A stretch of 64,000 nt of DNA from DYRB01 sp963802205 (GTDB lineage: Bacteria; Pseudomonadota; Gammaproteobacteria; Chromatiales; Chromatiaceae), in NCBI GenBank assembly GCA_963802205.1, contig CAWDHW010000032.1, positions 1-64,000 on the forward strand. The letters run 5' to 3'. The translations under genes were made by a program, and so were the position numbers. Every line of letters starts with the position of its first letter. The first letter of the stretch is position 1. Under the pieces are notes generated by a model. It made no database searches, was not told the origin of the DNA, and saw only the letters and a list, made by a program, of their open reading frames with translations. Of the stretch, positions 17,553 through 27,111 are shown one piece after another.

Positions 17553-18893
17553 CTACCCCCCGGCGATGGTCATTTCATCGATGAGCCAGGACCCGGTGCG
17601 GGTGCTGCCGGGGAAGTCGCAGTCGTTACCCACCGCCACCAGGCCCTGGTACATCTGCTTGAGGTTGCCGGCGATGGTGATTTCCTCAACCGGGTAGGCG
17701 ATCTCCCCGCCCTCGACCCAGAAGCCGGAGGCGCCGCGGGAATAGTCCCCGGTGACGGGATTGACGCCGCTGCCCATGAGTTCCGTGACCAGGAGCCCGG
17801 TCCCCATCTCCCGCATCAGCCCGGCGAGGTCGAGCTCGCCCATCGCGATGTGCAGGTTGCGCACCCCGCCGGCATTGCCGGTGGTCTCCATCCCCAGGCG
17901 GCGGGCCGAGTAGGTGTCGAGGACATAGCTTGTAAGGACCCCCTCGCGCACGAAATCCTTGGCCGAGGTGGCCACCCCGTCGCCGTCGAAGGGGGAGCTG
18001 GACAGCCCCCGCGGCAGCAGGGGTTCCTCGTAGATGCGCACGAACTCCGGGAAGATGCGTTGCCCCAGGTGATCGAGAAGGAAGCTGGCCCGCCGGTACA
18101 GGCTAGTCCCGTTGATGGCCCCGGTGAGTTGGCGCAGGAGCCCGGTGGCGACCTCGGCGCGGAACAGGATCGGGGCCGTCTGGGTGGGGATCTGGCGGCC
18201 ACCGAGGCGGGCGAGGGTGCGCTCGGCCGCGCGCCGGCCGACCGCCTCCGGTGCCTCCAGGTCGGTAGCGGACCTGGCGGTGGTCCACCAATAGTCCCGC
18301 TGCATGGCCTCCCCCTCCTGTCCGATCACGGCGCAGCTCAAACCGTGGCGAGTGGTGGGGTAACCACCGACGAAGCCCAGCGAGTTGCCGTAGACCTGGA
18401 ACCCGGAGTGGCTCGACAGGCTGGCCCCCTCGGAGTTGACGATACGCGGATCCGAGCCGCGGGCGGCGTCCTCGCAGGCCACAGCCAGTGCGATGGCGTC
18501 CTCCACTGCCAGATCCCAAGGGTGGTAGAGGTCGAGGTCGGGGATTGCGGTCGCCAGGCGCTGGCGGTCCGCCAGACCGGCAGCGGGATCGGGCTGGGTG
18601 TGACCGGCGATGGTGCAGGCGGCCCGCACGGCCTCGCGCACCGCCGCCGGGGACAGATCCGAGGTACTCGCCGAGCCCTTGCGCTGCCCAAAGTAAACGG
18701 TGATGCCGAGCCCGTTGTCCCGGGTGTGCTCGACCGTCTCGACCTCGCCCAAGCGCACCCCGACCTCGATCCCGGCGGAACCGCTGACCACTGCCTCAGC
18801 GGCGCTCGCCCCCTGGTGGCGTGCCTCCTGGAGCAGGTCCTCGATGGTGGCTTGCAGCCGGGCGAGGCGGGCACTGGTGTCGTCTGAGGTCAT
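17553..18893 (-). CDS. pmbA: Metalloprotease subunit PmbA (TldE)
   Basis: PmbA/TldE forms a heterodimeric zinc protease with TldD that degrades unfolded peptides and matures ribosomal peptides such as microcins. The 446-residue protein has the family features GIEVGVRLGEVETVEHTRDN, SSHSGFQVYGNSLGFVGGY, and a C-terminal NPVTGDYSRGASGFWVEGGE followed by PVEEITIAGNL. As usual for this subunit, the metal-binding HExxxH seen in TldD is absent. tldD lies just upstream on the same strand, 104 bp away. Confidence 0.95.
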   Translation of the reverse strand: MTSDDTSARLARLQATIEDLLQEARHQGASAAEAVVSGSAGIEVGVRLGEVETVEHTRDNGLGITVYFGQRKGSASTSDLSPAAVREAVRAACTIAGHTQPDPAAGLADRQRLATAIPDLDLYHPWDLAVEDAIALAVACEDAARGSDPRIVNSEGASLSSHSGFQVYGNSLGFVGGYPTTRHGLSCAVIGQEGEAMQRDYWWTTARSATDLEAPEAVGRRAAERTLARLGGRQIPTQTAPILFRAEVATGLLRQLTGAINGTSLYRRASFLLDHLGQRIFPEFVRIYEEPLLPRGLSSSPFDGDGVATSAKDFVREGVLTSYVLDTYSARRLGMETTGNAGGVRNLHIAMGELDLAGLMREMGTGLLVTELMGSGVNPVTGDYSRGASGFWVEGGEIAYPVEEITIAGNLKQMYQGLVAVGNDCDFPGSTRTGSWLIDEMTIAGG

Positions 18894-18915
18894 GGTGGCT
18901 AATGGTCGGTGTTTA

Positions 18916-18979
18916 GGTCGGGCTTTAGCCCGACGGCGGTGCTTGTTGGATCGACGCCCGATCGGGCTAAAGCCCGACC
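18916..18979. repeat. REP-like paired palindromes between tldD and pmbA
   Basis: GTCGGGCTTTAGCCCGAC at 18917-18934 folds on itself, and its inverted copy GTCGGGCTAAAGCCCGA is read on the opposite strand at 18962-18978. The two units face each other about 27 bp apart, like a BIME. In RNA they could form a strong hairpin in the tldD-pmbA intergenic segment. They may modulate distal gene expression, or be a dispersed palindromic repeat. Confidence 0.65.
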
Positions 18980-18996
18980 GACAGCATCAGGGAGTA

Positions 18997-20439
18997 TCAG
19001 GCGCTGGTCCCGCCGACGGTGAGCCCATCGATGCGCAGGGTCGGCTGACCGACCCCTACGGGGACGCTCTGGCCCTCCTTGCCGCAGGTCCCCACCCCCT
19101 GGTCCATGTGCAGGTCATTGCCGATCATGGAGACACGGTTGAGAACCTCGGGCCCATTGCCGATGAGGGTGGCCCCCTTCACCGGGCGAGTGACCCGGCC
19201 ATTCTCGATGAGATACGCCTCGCTGGCAGAGAAGACAAACTTGCCGGAGGTGATGTCCACCTGGCCGCCGCCGAAGTTGACTGCATAGAGCCCCTTGGGG
19301 ACGGAGGCAATGATCTCGTCCGGGTCCTGGCTGCCGGCCAGCATGTAGGTGTTGGTCATACGCGGCATGGGCAGGTGGGCGTAGGACTCGCGGCGCCCGT
19401 TGCCGGTGGTGGCAACCCCCATGAGGCGGGCGTTGAGGCGGTCCTGCATGAAGCCGCGCAGGATGCCGTCCTCGATGAGTACGGTGCACTGTGTCTGGGT
19501 CCCCTCGTCATCGACGTTTAGCGAGCCGCGTCGCCCCGCCAGGGTACCGTCGTCCACCACCGTGACCCCGGGGGCCGCCACCCGCTGACCCAGGCGCCCG
19601 GCAAAGGCAGAGGTCCCCTTGCGGTTGAAGTCTCCCTCCAGGCCGTGGCCCACGGCCTCGTGGAGCAGGACCCCGGGCCAGCCGGGTCCCAGGACCACGG
19701 TCATGGTCCCCGCCGGGGCGGGCTGCGCCTCCAGGTTGACCAGGGCCTGACGCACCGCCTCCCGGGCGAAGCCAAGGGCCAGGTCTTCCTCCAGGAAATA
19801 ACCAAGGTCGCGCCGCGCCCCACCACCGCTGGAGCCTTGCTCGCGTCGGCCGTTGGCCTCGGCGATGACGCTCACGCTCATGCGCACCAGGGGGCGCACG
19901 TCGGCGCTCATGGCCCCGTCGCTGCCGAGCACCAGAATGGTATCCAGGGCCGCGACCAGGCTGACGGTGACCTCGCGCACCCGCGGGTCCTGGCGGCGCG
20001 CCTCGGCATCGACCCGGTGGAGCAGGGCCACCTTTTCGGCGTCGGGCAGGCTCGCTACCGGGTCCAGGGGCTCGTAGAGGCGGCGTACTGACGGGGCCCT
20101 GGAGATCTGAATCCTGGCCTCCTGCCCGGCGCGTGCGATGGCACGGGCGGCGCGGGCGGCCTGCTCCAAGGCAGGCAAGGTCAGCTCGTCGGAGTAGGCG
20201 AAGCCGGTCTTCTCCCCGCTCACGGCACGCAGACCGGCACCCTGTTCGATGTTGTAGGTGCCGTCCTTGATGATGCCATCCTCCAGCACCCAGGACTCCA
20301 GGCGCCCGGTCTGGAAGTAGATGTCGGCGGCGTCCACCGCGGAGCTGGTCAAGTTACCAAGCAGGCGGTCGAGGTCAGAATCCCCGAGCCCGGCGGGGGC
20401 GAGGATGCTGTTGCGGGCGAGGGCAATGGTGTCATGCAT
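18997..20439 (-). CDS. tldD: Metalloprotease subunit TldD
   Basis: Catalytic zinc subunit of the TldD/PmbA protease, 480 residues. The metal-binding helix HEAVGHGLEGD is present near residue 260, followed by downstream conserved GTLAGRRGSLNVDDEG, RESYAHLPMPRMTNTYM and NFGGGQVD. The start is set at the ATG at 20439 (MHDTIALARNSIL); an open frame extends upstream without family similarity. It is followed by the REP-like pair and then pmbA, probably in one transcript. Confidence 0.95.
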   Translation of the reverse strand: MHDTIALARNSILAPAGLGDSDLDRLLGNLTSSAVDAADIYFQTGRLESWVLEDGIIKDGTYNIEQGAGLRAVSGEKTGFAYSDELTLPALEQAARAARAIARAGQEARIQISRAPSVRRLYEPLDPVASLPDAEKVALLHRVDAEARRQDPRVREVTVSLVAALDTILVLGSDGAMSADVRPLVRMSVSVIAEANGRREQGSSGGGARRDLGYFLEEDLALGFAREAVRQALVNLEAQPAPAGTMTVVLGPGWPGVLLHEAVGHGLEGDFNRKGTSAFAGRLGQRVAAPGVTVVDDGTLAGRRGSLNVDDEGTQTQCTVLIEDGILRGFMQDRLNARLMGVATTGNGRRESYAHLPMPRMTNTYMLAGSQDPDEIIASVPKGLYAVNFGGGQVDITSGKFVFSASEAYLIENGRVTRPVKGATLIGNGPEVLNRVSMIGNDLHMDQGVGTCGKEGQSVPVGVGQPTLRIDGLTVGGTSA

Positions 20440-20534
20440 AACGAATGGGGGGCAGGCTGGTCGCGGGGGTGGAGGGCGCTGTCCGGGTCGGTGCCGCGGC
20501 ACCCCGGTTCGTGGAAGCTCGGGTCAGAGGGGCG

Positions 20535-21356
20535 TCATTTCAAACGCCGATGACTGATGGCAGGGAAATTGCGCCGCACGGACTGGAGCCAATCGCCGTC
20601 GATCCCGCAACAGACGAATCCGGTCCCCCGCGGGACCTGGGCCAGGATGGTACCCCAGGGATCGACGATCATGCTGTGACCATAGGTCTCGCGGCCATTG
20701 ATGTGATAGCCGCCTTGGGCAGCGGCAACCACATAAGCCAGGTTCTCGATGGCACGGGCCCGCACCAGGGTCTCCCAGTGGGCCTTGCCGGTCAGGGCGG
20801 TGAAGGAGGCGGGTAGGGCGACGACCTCCATGCCGCCGTCGAGCATCCGGCGAAACTGCTCGGGGAAGCGCAGGTCGTAGCAGACCGCCACGCCGAGGCG
20901 CCCGAACGGACTATCCAAGACCAGGGTGGCCTCCCCCGGCTCGATGGCGGCGGACTCCTCGTAGCGCTCGTCCACCCCGGGCAGGCTGACGTCGAACAGG
21001 TGGATCTTGTCGTAGCGGGCCATGCGATTGCCGCGCTCGTCGTAGACCAGGCAGGCGGAGCGTACCCGGCCTGGGTTGCGCGCCACGATTGGCAGAGTCC
21101 CGCCCACCAGCCAGACCCCGTACTTGGCCGCCATCCCGGCGAGGAACCCCTGGAGCCTTCCTGTGCCGTCCTCTTCCGCGAGTGGGACTATGTCCTGGAT
21201 GCGCTGGCCCATGAAGGCGAAGTTCTCCGGCAGGACCACCAGCCCGGCCCCGGCCTCCGCCGCCTCGCGGATCAGGCGCTCGGATTCCAGCAGGTTGGCA
21301 TCCACATTGGGGCCGCTGGCCATCTGCACGGCGGCGATCTTGCGCTTCTTGCTCAT
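20535..21356 (-). CDS. Carbon-nitrogen hydrolase, Nit1/omega-amidase type
   Basis: Nitrilase-superfamily amidase of 273 residues. The catalytic triad is visible as Glu in VLPENFAF, Lys in RYDKIHLFDV and Cys in GVAVCYDLRFPEQF. The closest functional group is the Nit family, which repairs deaminated glutathione. Gene order rng-yhdP-nit-tldD is conserved in many Gammaproteobacteria. I chose the ATG at 21356 (MSKKRKIAAVQMASG); the upstream frame has no conserved sequence. Confidence 0.88.
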   Translation of the reverse strand: MSKKRKIAAVQMASGPNVDANLLESERLIREAAEAGAGLVVLPENFAFMGQRIQDIVPLAEEDGTGRLQGFLAGMAAKYGVWLVGGTLPIVARNPGRVRSACLVYDERGNRMARYDKIHLFDVSLPGVDERYEESAAIEPGEATLVLDSPFGRLGVAVCYDLRFPEQFRRMLDGGMEVVALPASFTALTGKAHWETLVRARAIENLAYVVAAAQGGYHINGRETYGHSMIVDPWGTILAQVPRGTGFVCCGIDGDWLQSVRRNFPAISHRRLK

Positions 21357-21456
21357 GGGGTCCTGGTTCGTCTCATCCGGCCTGCCCGTCGGGGTTGGTC
21401 TCAAATTCGCAAGATAACATCCCAGCACCCGCTGCCCAAAACAAGGTGGCGAATCG

Positions 21457-24400
21457 TCAGTGCAGGAAGGGGTTGGCCGCCTCCGCCTTGGAGCTGGGCT
21501 GTACAGGCGGCACCGCATCGGGTCGTCCTGTCGGTTCGGCTGGGGCGCCTGCACCGGCCAGCGGCCGGGGCTCCTCGCCCAGGCCGTCCGGTCTGGAGGC
21601 GGCGGCCTGACCCGGCGTCGCCCCGAGTACGCCGATCGGCTCGATGTCCGGGGCGTCCCAGGCGCCCGTAATGCGGTACTGCCGGCTCCCGATGCGGTCG
21701 ATAGCCCCGCCGGTGACCCGATCCACCAGATAGACCGCCGCCCCTACCAGGGGCCCCCCGGCTACCGCGCTGGCCACCGCCACCCCGGTGCTGATCTTGG
21801 GGGTCACGGTGGCGACCTGGTCGAAACGCCGCGTCTTGAGGTCCGCCTCCCCGGTGATGGCGACATCCGCGGCGGGGCCGCGAATCTCAAAGCGGTTGAT
21901 CCGCGCCGCGCCCCGCGCCAGGGCGACGTCCCCGACCATGGACTCGAAGCCATAGCCCTTGGCAAAAAGGTCGCTGAAGTCCAGGGTCAACCTTCGCCCA
22001 AGGGCCGCGATGTTGAGGATGCCGAGTATGCGCCCGACGCCGGGGTCCAAGTCCAGCAAGCGGCCAGCCCCCACATCGAAGTTGACCTGCCCGATGAGGA
22101 GGGGCAGGGCGATGTCGCCCGGCCCTCCCGGCCAGGCCAGGTCCAGATCCACCTTGGCCGGGGCCTGGTCCAGGACGCTGGCATAGCCGGCGCTGCGCAG
22201 GAGTGCCCCGGGCTCCACCAGGTCGCCCTTGATTTTCAGCCGGACGTCCGGGCCCAAGGGGCCCTGGGTCCAGGACCCGCTGCCGGTGGCGGTGGCCAGG
22301 TCCCCGCGCAGGCTCAGGGTGGTAATGTCCAGCCCTGCGGACTGAGCGCGGGCCTCCAGCGCCAGGCGACCGAGGTCGGCCTTGCCCCAGCGCAGGTGCT
22401 CGATGTCCAGGCGCACCGCCGGGGCCCGCCGGGGGTCGGCACGGGCCAGGTCCGGTTCCGGGATCTCGACGCCGGATGCCGGGTCCCGGTCACCTGCCAA
22501 GGCTTCGAGGTCGAAGTGGCTGAGGTTCACCGTCACCGGCACCTCCCGGGGCTGGTCCGGAACCTTGAGGGTCCCGGTGATCTGGGGCCCCTCGATGGCA
22601 ACCTCCCAGGCGTACTCCACGCGCTGGAACCTGAGGTAAAGATCGTCCCAAGGGCTTCCCCCCAAGGACAGGCTGCCGATGCGCAGGCCGCCCCCGCGCA
22701 GCAGCCCGGCCTCGTCTCGAGGCCTCTCCCGACCGGCCACCGGGGTCTGGTTGCCGCCGAGGGCCGGCGCCTCCCTGTCCCACCAGAGCCGCCAGGCGTC
22801 GCCGTCCAGCTCGGGGATGACCCCACTGAACCAGATTCCCTCGCTGGTGCCTTCGCCCTCGCGGCGCGCCCCGTTCGGCTTGGTCTTGGGTCCAGGATCG
22901 GTGGGGAGCTCGACGCCGAGGGCGATGTCCCCGCCAGTCAGGGCAAGGGCGGCGCCGGGCTTGGCCGCGAAGGCCAGGCGCCCCTTGAGGTCCGCATAGT
23001 CCAGGTTGAGCCGCAGGGTCTCGCCTGGGTCGAACCGTCCTGCCAGGCGCAGGGGACGGGAACCCGCGGCGGACTTGCCCAGTGGCGCCGGGAGGCGCAC
23101 GGCGACGCGCTTGAGGTCGGACTCCAACTCGAAATCGATGGGCAGCGCCTCGCGCTCCATGTCGGCGGAGCGCAGTCGAACCGCGAGATCCCAGGTGGGC
23201 GTGCCCTGGAGTTGGGACCACAGGGGACTGGGGAGGCGCTCCGCCAGGGTCGCCACCGGGGTGGTGGCGCGGGCCCGGATCAGGGTGAGGTGGTCCTCCG
23301 GGGTGTCGCCCTGGGTGCCGATGTCCAGCCGCAGGGGCCCACCCCAGAGCTGGGCCTCGATCCCATCGGCGCTGACTCCATGCGGGTCGAAGCGAAGCTG
23401 GCCCTGCGGGTCGCGCAGTTCCACCGGGGTCCCCTTGAGGCCGATCCGGGCGCCCGGTGGCCAGGAGACCAGGCCGTCGAGCTCGAGCTCGAGCCCCTCA
23501 TGGAGGGGGACGACCATATCCAGATCCAGGCGCATCCCGCCGCTCACGGCGAAGACGTTCGCCAGGCGCCCCAGGCCCTTGCTCAGAGGGGCCTCGCGTA
23601 ACACCCGCAGACCATCCGCCAGTGGCCCGGCGGCGCTGGCCTGGATCTTCAGGGTGCGGGTAACGAAGAGGTCGTCGATGAAGGCGCTTCCGCCGGTGAC
23701 CTGGCTGTCGAGGATCTGGCCACCGGTCAGGGAGATCTCCATCTGCCGGTCCAGGAACAGGATCTGGCCGCTCGCCCCGCTGAGCCTGGGCCAGCCCGGG
23801 AGGTAGTCGAGGACCCCATCGCGAACGTCGAACAGGACCTCCAGGCGCCCCTCGTGGCCAGGGAAGGGAAAATCCTCCAGGCGCCCGCGGAAGACGACGG
23901 CCCCAGAGGGGACCTGTCCGGAGATGATGGACCTGTCCAGCCACTCCACCAGGTGCGGCTTGAGGATCCCCGTCGGGATCAGGGGGCCCGCCTTGGCCGC
24001 GTCCCCGTCGCCGAAGTGGGTCTGGAGGTCCAACATGGGGCTACCGCCGCCCGGCGGCAGGCAGAGTCCCAGGCTGGTGCTGGTGCGCACCGCGGCGTGA
24101 TCTATCGCCAGTTGCGGGACCTCGATCTGCAGTCGGCCGTCGGTTTCCGACCACCAGCGGACCTCCCCATCCATACGGGTCAGGGTCAGCGGGGCACGCA
24201 GGATTTGCGGCAAGGACAGGGTCGGGGCCTCCCCGGACAGGGCAATCTGACCCCCGCCCTGGTCCGCCGAGAGCGTCAGGTCCAGCCCGCTGACCCCGGG
24301 GATGGCCCCCGCCGGCTGCACCGACAGGCCGGTCACTTGCCCCCCCAGTGCCCAGGTCGGGGGCTGATCCGGTCCGCCGGTGAGGCGCCAGGTTAGTCCC

Positions 24401-25641
24401 TGGAGGCCGCCATCGGGGTTGGCCTCCAGCAGGCGGTCGAGGGCGTCGAGACCCTCCAGGGGGAGCAGGCGCCCCAGGGTCGGGGCCGCTGCACGCACCA
24501 GGGACATGACGGGCCCCAGGCGGGCCGAGCGCAGGCCGCCCCTCAGGGCCCAGGCCCCGCCCCCAAGGCCGGACCAGACCAGACCCAGATCAGTGGTCGG
24601 CCAGGCCGTGCCACCCTGAATCAAGGTCAGGTCGGACAGGTCCAGGCGCCAGCCGCCGGGCCCGCCGACCGCATCCGGTTCGCCTGGGCCGAAGGGCCGC
24701 CAATGCAGGGTCGCGCCCAGGGAGGCTAGGGTGATGCGCTCCGGAGGCAGGCCCGGGGGTGCCCGAGCCAGGGCCAGGTCTCTGGTGTCCAGGCGCACCA
24801 CGGCCTCCACCGGGGCGCCGTCTGCCAGGTGGGTCCACGCCTCCAGGCGAACACTGCCGCTGCGCAGTTGCAGCCCATCCGGCAGCGGGTGGCGCACCAA
24901 TGGCGCAAGGTCGGCCCCGGCGAAGCTGAGGTAGACCTCGCCGCCCCAGAGGCCCGGGGTCTCGGGCTCGCCGGAGAGGTCGGCCACCAGGCGCAGCTCC
25001 CCGGGCTGGCGCGTCTGGGCACCGATCCGGCCGCTGGCGATCCCCTGGGCCTGCAGGGCCAGGCGGTGGCGACCCTGCGCATTGACGAAGCGGGCGTTCA
25101 CGCCGGTCAGGGTCAGTGGCGGGGCCCTGAGGGTCTCATCGATCCAGGTCAGCTCGCCGCCCTCGATGCGCAGACGACCCTGGGTCAGGAAGACATCCAG
25201 GGCGGCGAGCTCACCTTCTCCGTCGCCGACACCGATCCCGCCCACCAGGAGGCGCCCGTCCGCCAGGCGCCGCACCAGCAGCCGTGGCCCGATCAGGGTC
25301 AGGGCCCGGATCTCGGGTGCCAGGTTGCGCAGGGAGGCGGCCAGGTCCAGGTCGATGGACAGGCGCTCCATGGCGATTTGGGTGTGTCCGTCTGCCGGGT
25401 CGATGAGGCGGACGTCGCGGAATTGAAGCTCCGGGCTCCAACCCCGGAGCCGCACGGCCATGGGGCCGAGGCGGGCGTCGAGCCCGGTGGCCGCGCCGAC
25501 CTGGGCCGCCACGGCCCCGCGCAGGCTATCCGCATAGGGCAGGACCAGGCGCAGGGCACCCAGCAGCAGGCCCGCCACCAACAGCGTCACCAAGGCGTAG
25601 GTGAAGGCCCGGGCCAGGGCGGACTTAAACAGGTGAATCAT
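21457..25641 (-). CDS. yhdP: YhdP family AsmA-like envelope protein
   Basis: Very large protein of 1,394 residues with a single N-terminal membrane anchor (ALVTLLVAGLLLGALRLVLP). A mostly beta-strand periplasmic body follows, with the TIGR02099/DUF3971 and AsmA-like C-terminal regions (LDFSDLFAKGYGFESMVGDV, GEADLKTRRFDQVATVTPKI, AVYLVDRVTGGAIDR). YhdP-type proteins bridge the periplasm and carry phospholipids to the outer membrane. It lies between rng (2 bp after the rng stop) and nit, as in relatives. Length agrees with the family. Confidence 0.93.
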   Translation of the reverse strand: MIHLFKSALARAFTYALVTLLVAGLLLGALRLVLPYADSLRGAVAAQVGAATGLDARLGPMAVRLRGWSPELQFRDVRLIDPADGHTQIAMERLSIDLDLAASLRNLAPEIRALTLIGPRLLVRRLADGRLLVGGIGVGDGEGELAALDVFLTQGRLRIEGGELTWIDETLRAPPLTLTGVNARFVNAQGRHRLALQAQGIASGRIGAQTRQPGELRLVADLSGEPETPGLWGGEVYLSFAGADLAPLVRHPLPDGLQLRSGSVRLEAWTHLADGAPVEAVVRLDTRDLALARAPPGLPPERITLASLGATLHWRPFGPGEPDAVGGPGGWRLDLSDLTLIQGGTAWPTTDLGLVWSGLGGGAWALRGGLRSARLGPVMSLVRAAAPTLGRLLPLEGLDALDRLLEANPDGGLQGLTWRLTGGPDQPPTWALGGQVTGLSVQPAGAIPGVSGLDLTLSADQGGGQIALSGEAPTLSLPQILRAPLTLTRMDGEVRWWSETDGRLQIEVPQLAIDHAAVRTSTSLGLCLPPGGGSPMLDLQTHFGDGDAAKAGPLIPTGILKPHLVEWLDRSIISGQVPSGAVVFRGRLEDFPFPGHEGRLEVLFDVRDGVLDYLPGWPRLSGASGQILFLDRQMEISLTGGQILDSQVTGGSAFIDDLFVTRTLKIQASAAGPLADGLRVLREAPLSKGLGRLANVFAVSGGMRLDLDMVVPLHEGLELELDGLVSWPPGARIGLKGTPVELRDPQGQLRFDPHGVSADGIEAQLWGGPLRLDIGTQGDTPEDHLTLIRARATTPVATLAERLPSPLWSQLQGTPTWDLAVRLRSADMEREALPIDFELESDLKRVAVRLPAPLGKSAAGSRPLRLAGRFDPGETLRLNLDYADLKGRLAFAAKPGAALALTGGDIALGVELPTDPGPKTKPNGARREGEGTSEGIWFSGVIPELDGDAWRLWWDREAPALGGNQTPVAGRERPRDEAGLLRGGGLRIGSLSLGGSPWDDLYLRFQRVEYAWEVAIEGPQITGTLKVPDQPREVPVTVNLSHFDLEALAGDRDPASGVEIPEPDLARADPRRAPAVRLDIEHLRWGKADLGRLALEARAQSAGLDITTLSLRGDLATATGSGSWTQGPLGPDVRLKIKGDLVEPGALLRSAGYASVLDQAPAKVDLDLAWPGGPGDIALPLLIGQVNFDVGAGRLLDLDPGVGRILGILNIAALGRRLTLDFSDLFAKGYGFESMVGDVALARGAARINRFEIRGPAADVAITGEADLKTRRFDQVATVTPKISTGVAVASAVAGGPLVGAAVYLVDRVTGGAIDRIGSRQYRITGAWDAPDIEPIGVLGATPGQAAASRPDGLGEEPRPLAGAGAPAEPTGRPDAVPPVQPSSKAEAANPFLH

Positions 25642-25643
25642 CC

Positions 25644-27098
25644 TCAGATCAGGACGACGTCGTACTGCTCCTGGGTGTAGAGGGACTCCGCCTGGAGGCG
25701 AATGGGCTTACCGATGAACTCGGCCAGCTCCGCGAGGTGGCCGGACTCCTCGTCCAGCAGGCGATCCACCACCTCCTGGGAGGCCAGGACCAGCAGCGTC
25801 TCAACCTCGAACTGACGGGCCTCGCGCAGGATCTCCCGGAAGATCTCGTAACAGGTGGTCTCGGCCGTCTTGAGGGTGCCGCGCCCGTGGCAGACGGGGC
25901 AGGGCTCGCACAGGGTGTGTTCCAGGGACTCGCGGGTGCGCTTGCGGGTCATCTCCACCAGGCCCAGGGCGGAGACCTCGCTAATGTGAGTCTTGGCATG
26001 GTCCTTGGCGAGACACTTCTCCAGGGCGCGCAGGACCTGGCGCTTGTGTTCCTCTTCGTACATGTCGATGAAGTCGATGATGATGATGCCGCCCAAGTTG
26101 CGCAGGCGCAGTTGGCGGCAGATGGCCTGGGCCGCCTCCAGGTTGGTCTTGAAGATGGTCTCTTCGAGATTGCGGTGGCCGACAAAAGCCCCTGTGTTGA
26201 CGTCGATGGTGGTCATGGCCTCGGTCTGGTCTATGACCAGGTGGCCGCCGGACTTGAGGTTGACCTTGCGTTGCAGGGCTTTTTGAATCTCGTCCTCGAC
26301 CCCGTAGAGGTCGAACAGGGGGCGCTCGCCCTGGTAGTACTCGATCTTACCGGCGATATCGGGGACATATTTGCTGGCAAAGGACAGGGCACGCTCCAGC
26401 GTGGCGCGGGAGTCGATGCGCACCCGCTCCACCTCAGGGCCCACCAGGTCGCGCAGCGCCCGCAATGCCAGCGGCAGATCGTCGTGTACCAGGCCAATCT
26501 CCTGCGTGGCATCGCAGCGATCCCGAATGCCGCGCCAGAGTTTGGCGAGGAACGCCATGTCTTTGTGCAGGGTCTCTTTATCGATGCCATCGGCGGCGGT
26601 GCGGGCGATGTAGCCGCCGTCCCCGGGGCGGGCGTCGCAATAGGCACTGAGAATGTCGCGCAGCCGGCGGCGTTCCGGCTCGTCGTCAATGCGCTGGGAG
26701 ACCCCGGTATTGCCGAGCGAAGGCATGAAGACCAGATAACGCGAGGCAACCGAGATGTTGGTGGTCAAGCGCGCCCCCTTGGTCCCCAGCGGGTCCTTGA
26801 CTACTTGCACCGCCAGCGTCTGCCCCTCATGGACCAACTCGTGAATGTGCTCGCTGCGCGGCTCGCCCTCGGCACCCGCGATGTCGGAGGCGTGCAGGAA
26901 GGCGGCACGGTCCAGCCCGACATCGACGAAGGCCGCCTGCATCCCCGGCAGGACGCGGCATACCCGGCCCTTGTAGATGCCCCCGACCAGGCCACAGCGC
27001 TCGGCGCGCTCGACGATGATCTCCTGCACCACGCCACTCTCCACCACGGCGACGCGGGTCTCCGGGGGGGTCACGTTGATCAGTATTTCTTCGCTCAC
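25644..27098 (-). CDS. rng: Ribonuclease G
   Basis: Endoribonuclease of 484 residues acting in 16S rRNA 5' maturation and mRNA decay. It begins with the RNase E/G start EEILINVTPPETRVAVVE and an S1 domain (about 35-120, YKGRVCRVLPGMQAAFVDVG). The catalytic region holds TTIDVNTGAFVG and GGIIIIDFIDM with the metal-binding aspartates, and the zinc-link cysteines CEPCPVCHGRGT sit near residue 395. It lacks the long RNase E C-terminal tail. Its neighbours maf and yhdP form a conserved cluster. Confidence 0.96.
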   Translation of the reverse strand: MSEEILINVTPPETRVAVVESGVVQEIIVERAERCGLVGGIYKGRVCRVLPGMQAAFVDVGLDRAAFLHASDIAGAEGEPRSEHIHELVHEGQTLAVQVVKDPLGTKGARLTTNISVASRYLVFMPSLGNTGVSQRIDDEPERRRLRDILSAYCDARPGDGGYIARTAADGIDKETLHKDMAFLAKLWRGIRDRCDATQEIGLVHDDLPLALRALRDLVGPEVERVRIDSRATLERALSFASKYVPDIAGKIEYYQGERPLFDLYGVEDEIQKALQRKVNLKSGGHLVIDQTEAMTTIDVNTGAFVGHRNLEETIFKTNLEAAQAICRQLRLRNLGGIIIIDFIDMYEEEHKRQVLRALEKCLAKDHAKTHISEVSALGLVEMTRKRTRESLEHTLCEPCPVCHGRGTLKTAETTCYEIFREILREARQFEVETLLVLASQEVVDRLLDEESGHLAELAEFIGKPIRLQAESLYTQEQYDVVLI

Positions 27099-27111
27099 TG
27101 CGTGGCTTCTC

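Noticed and set aside
24829..25680. Long plus-strand open frame opposite the yhdP N-terminus
   Set aside because: It has Gly/Gln-rich shadow composition with no domain, and lies entirely antisense to a clearly conserved gene.
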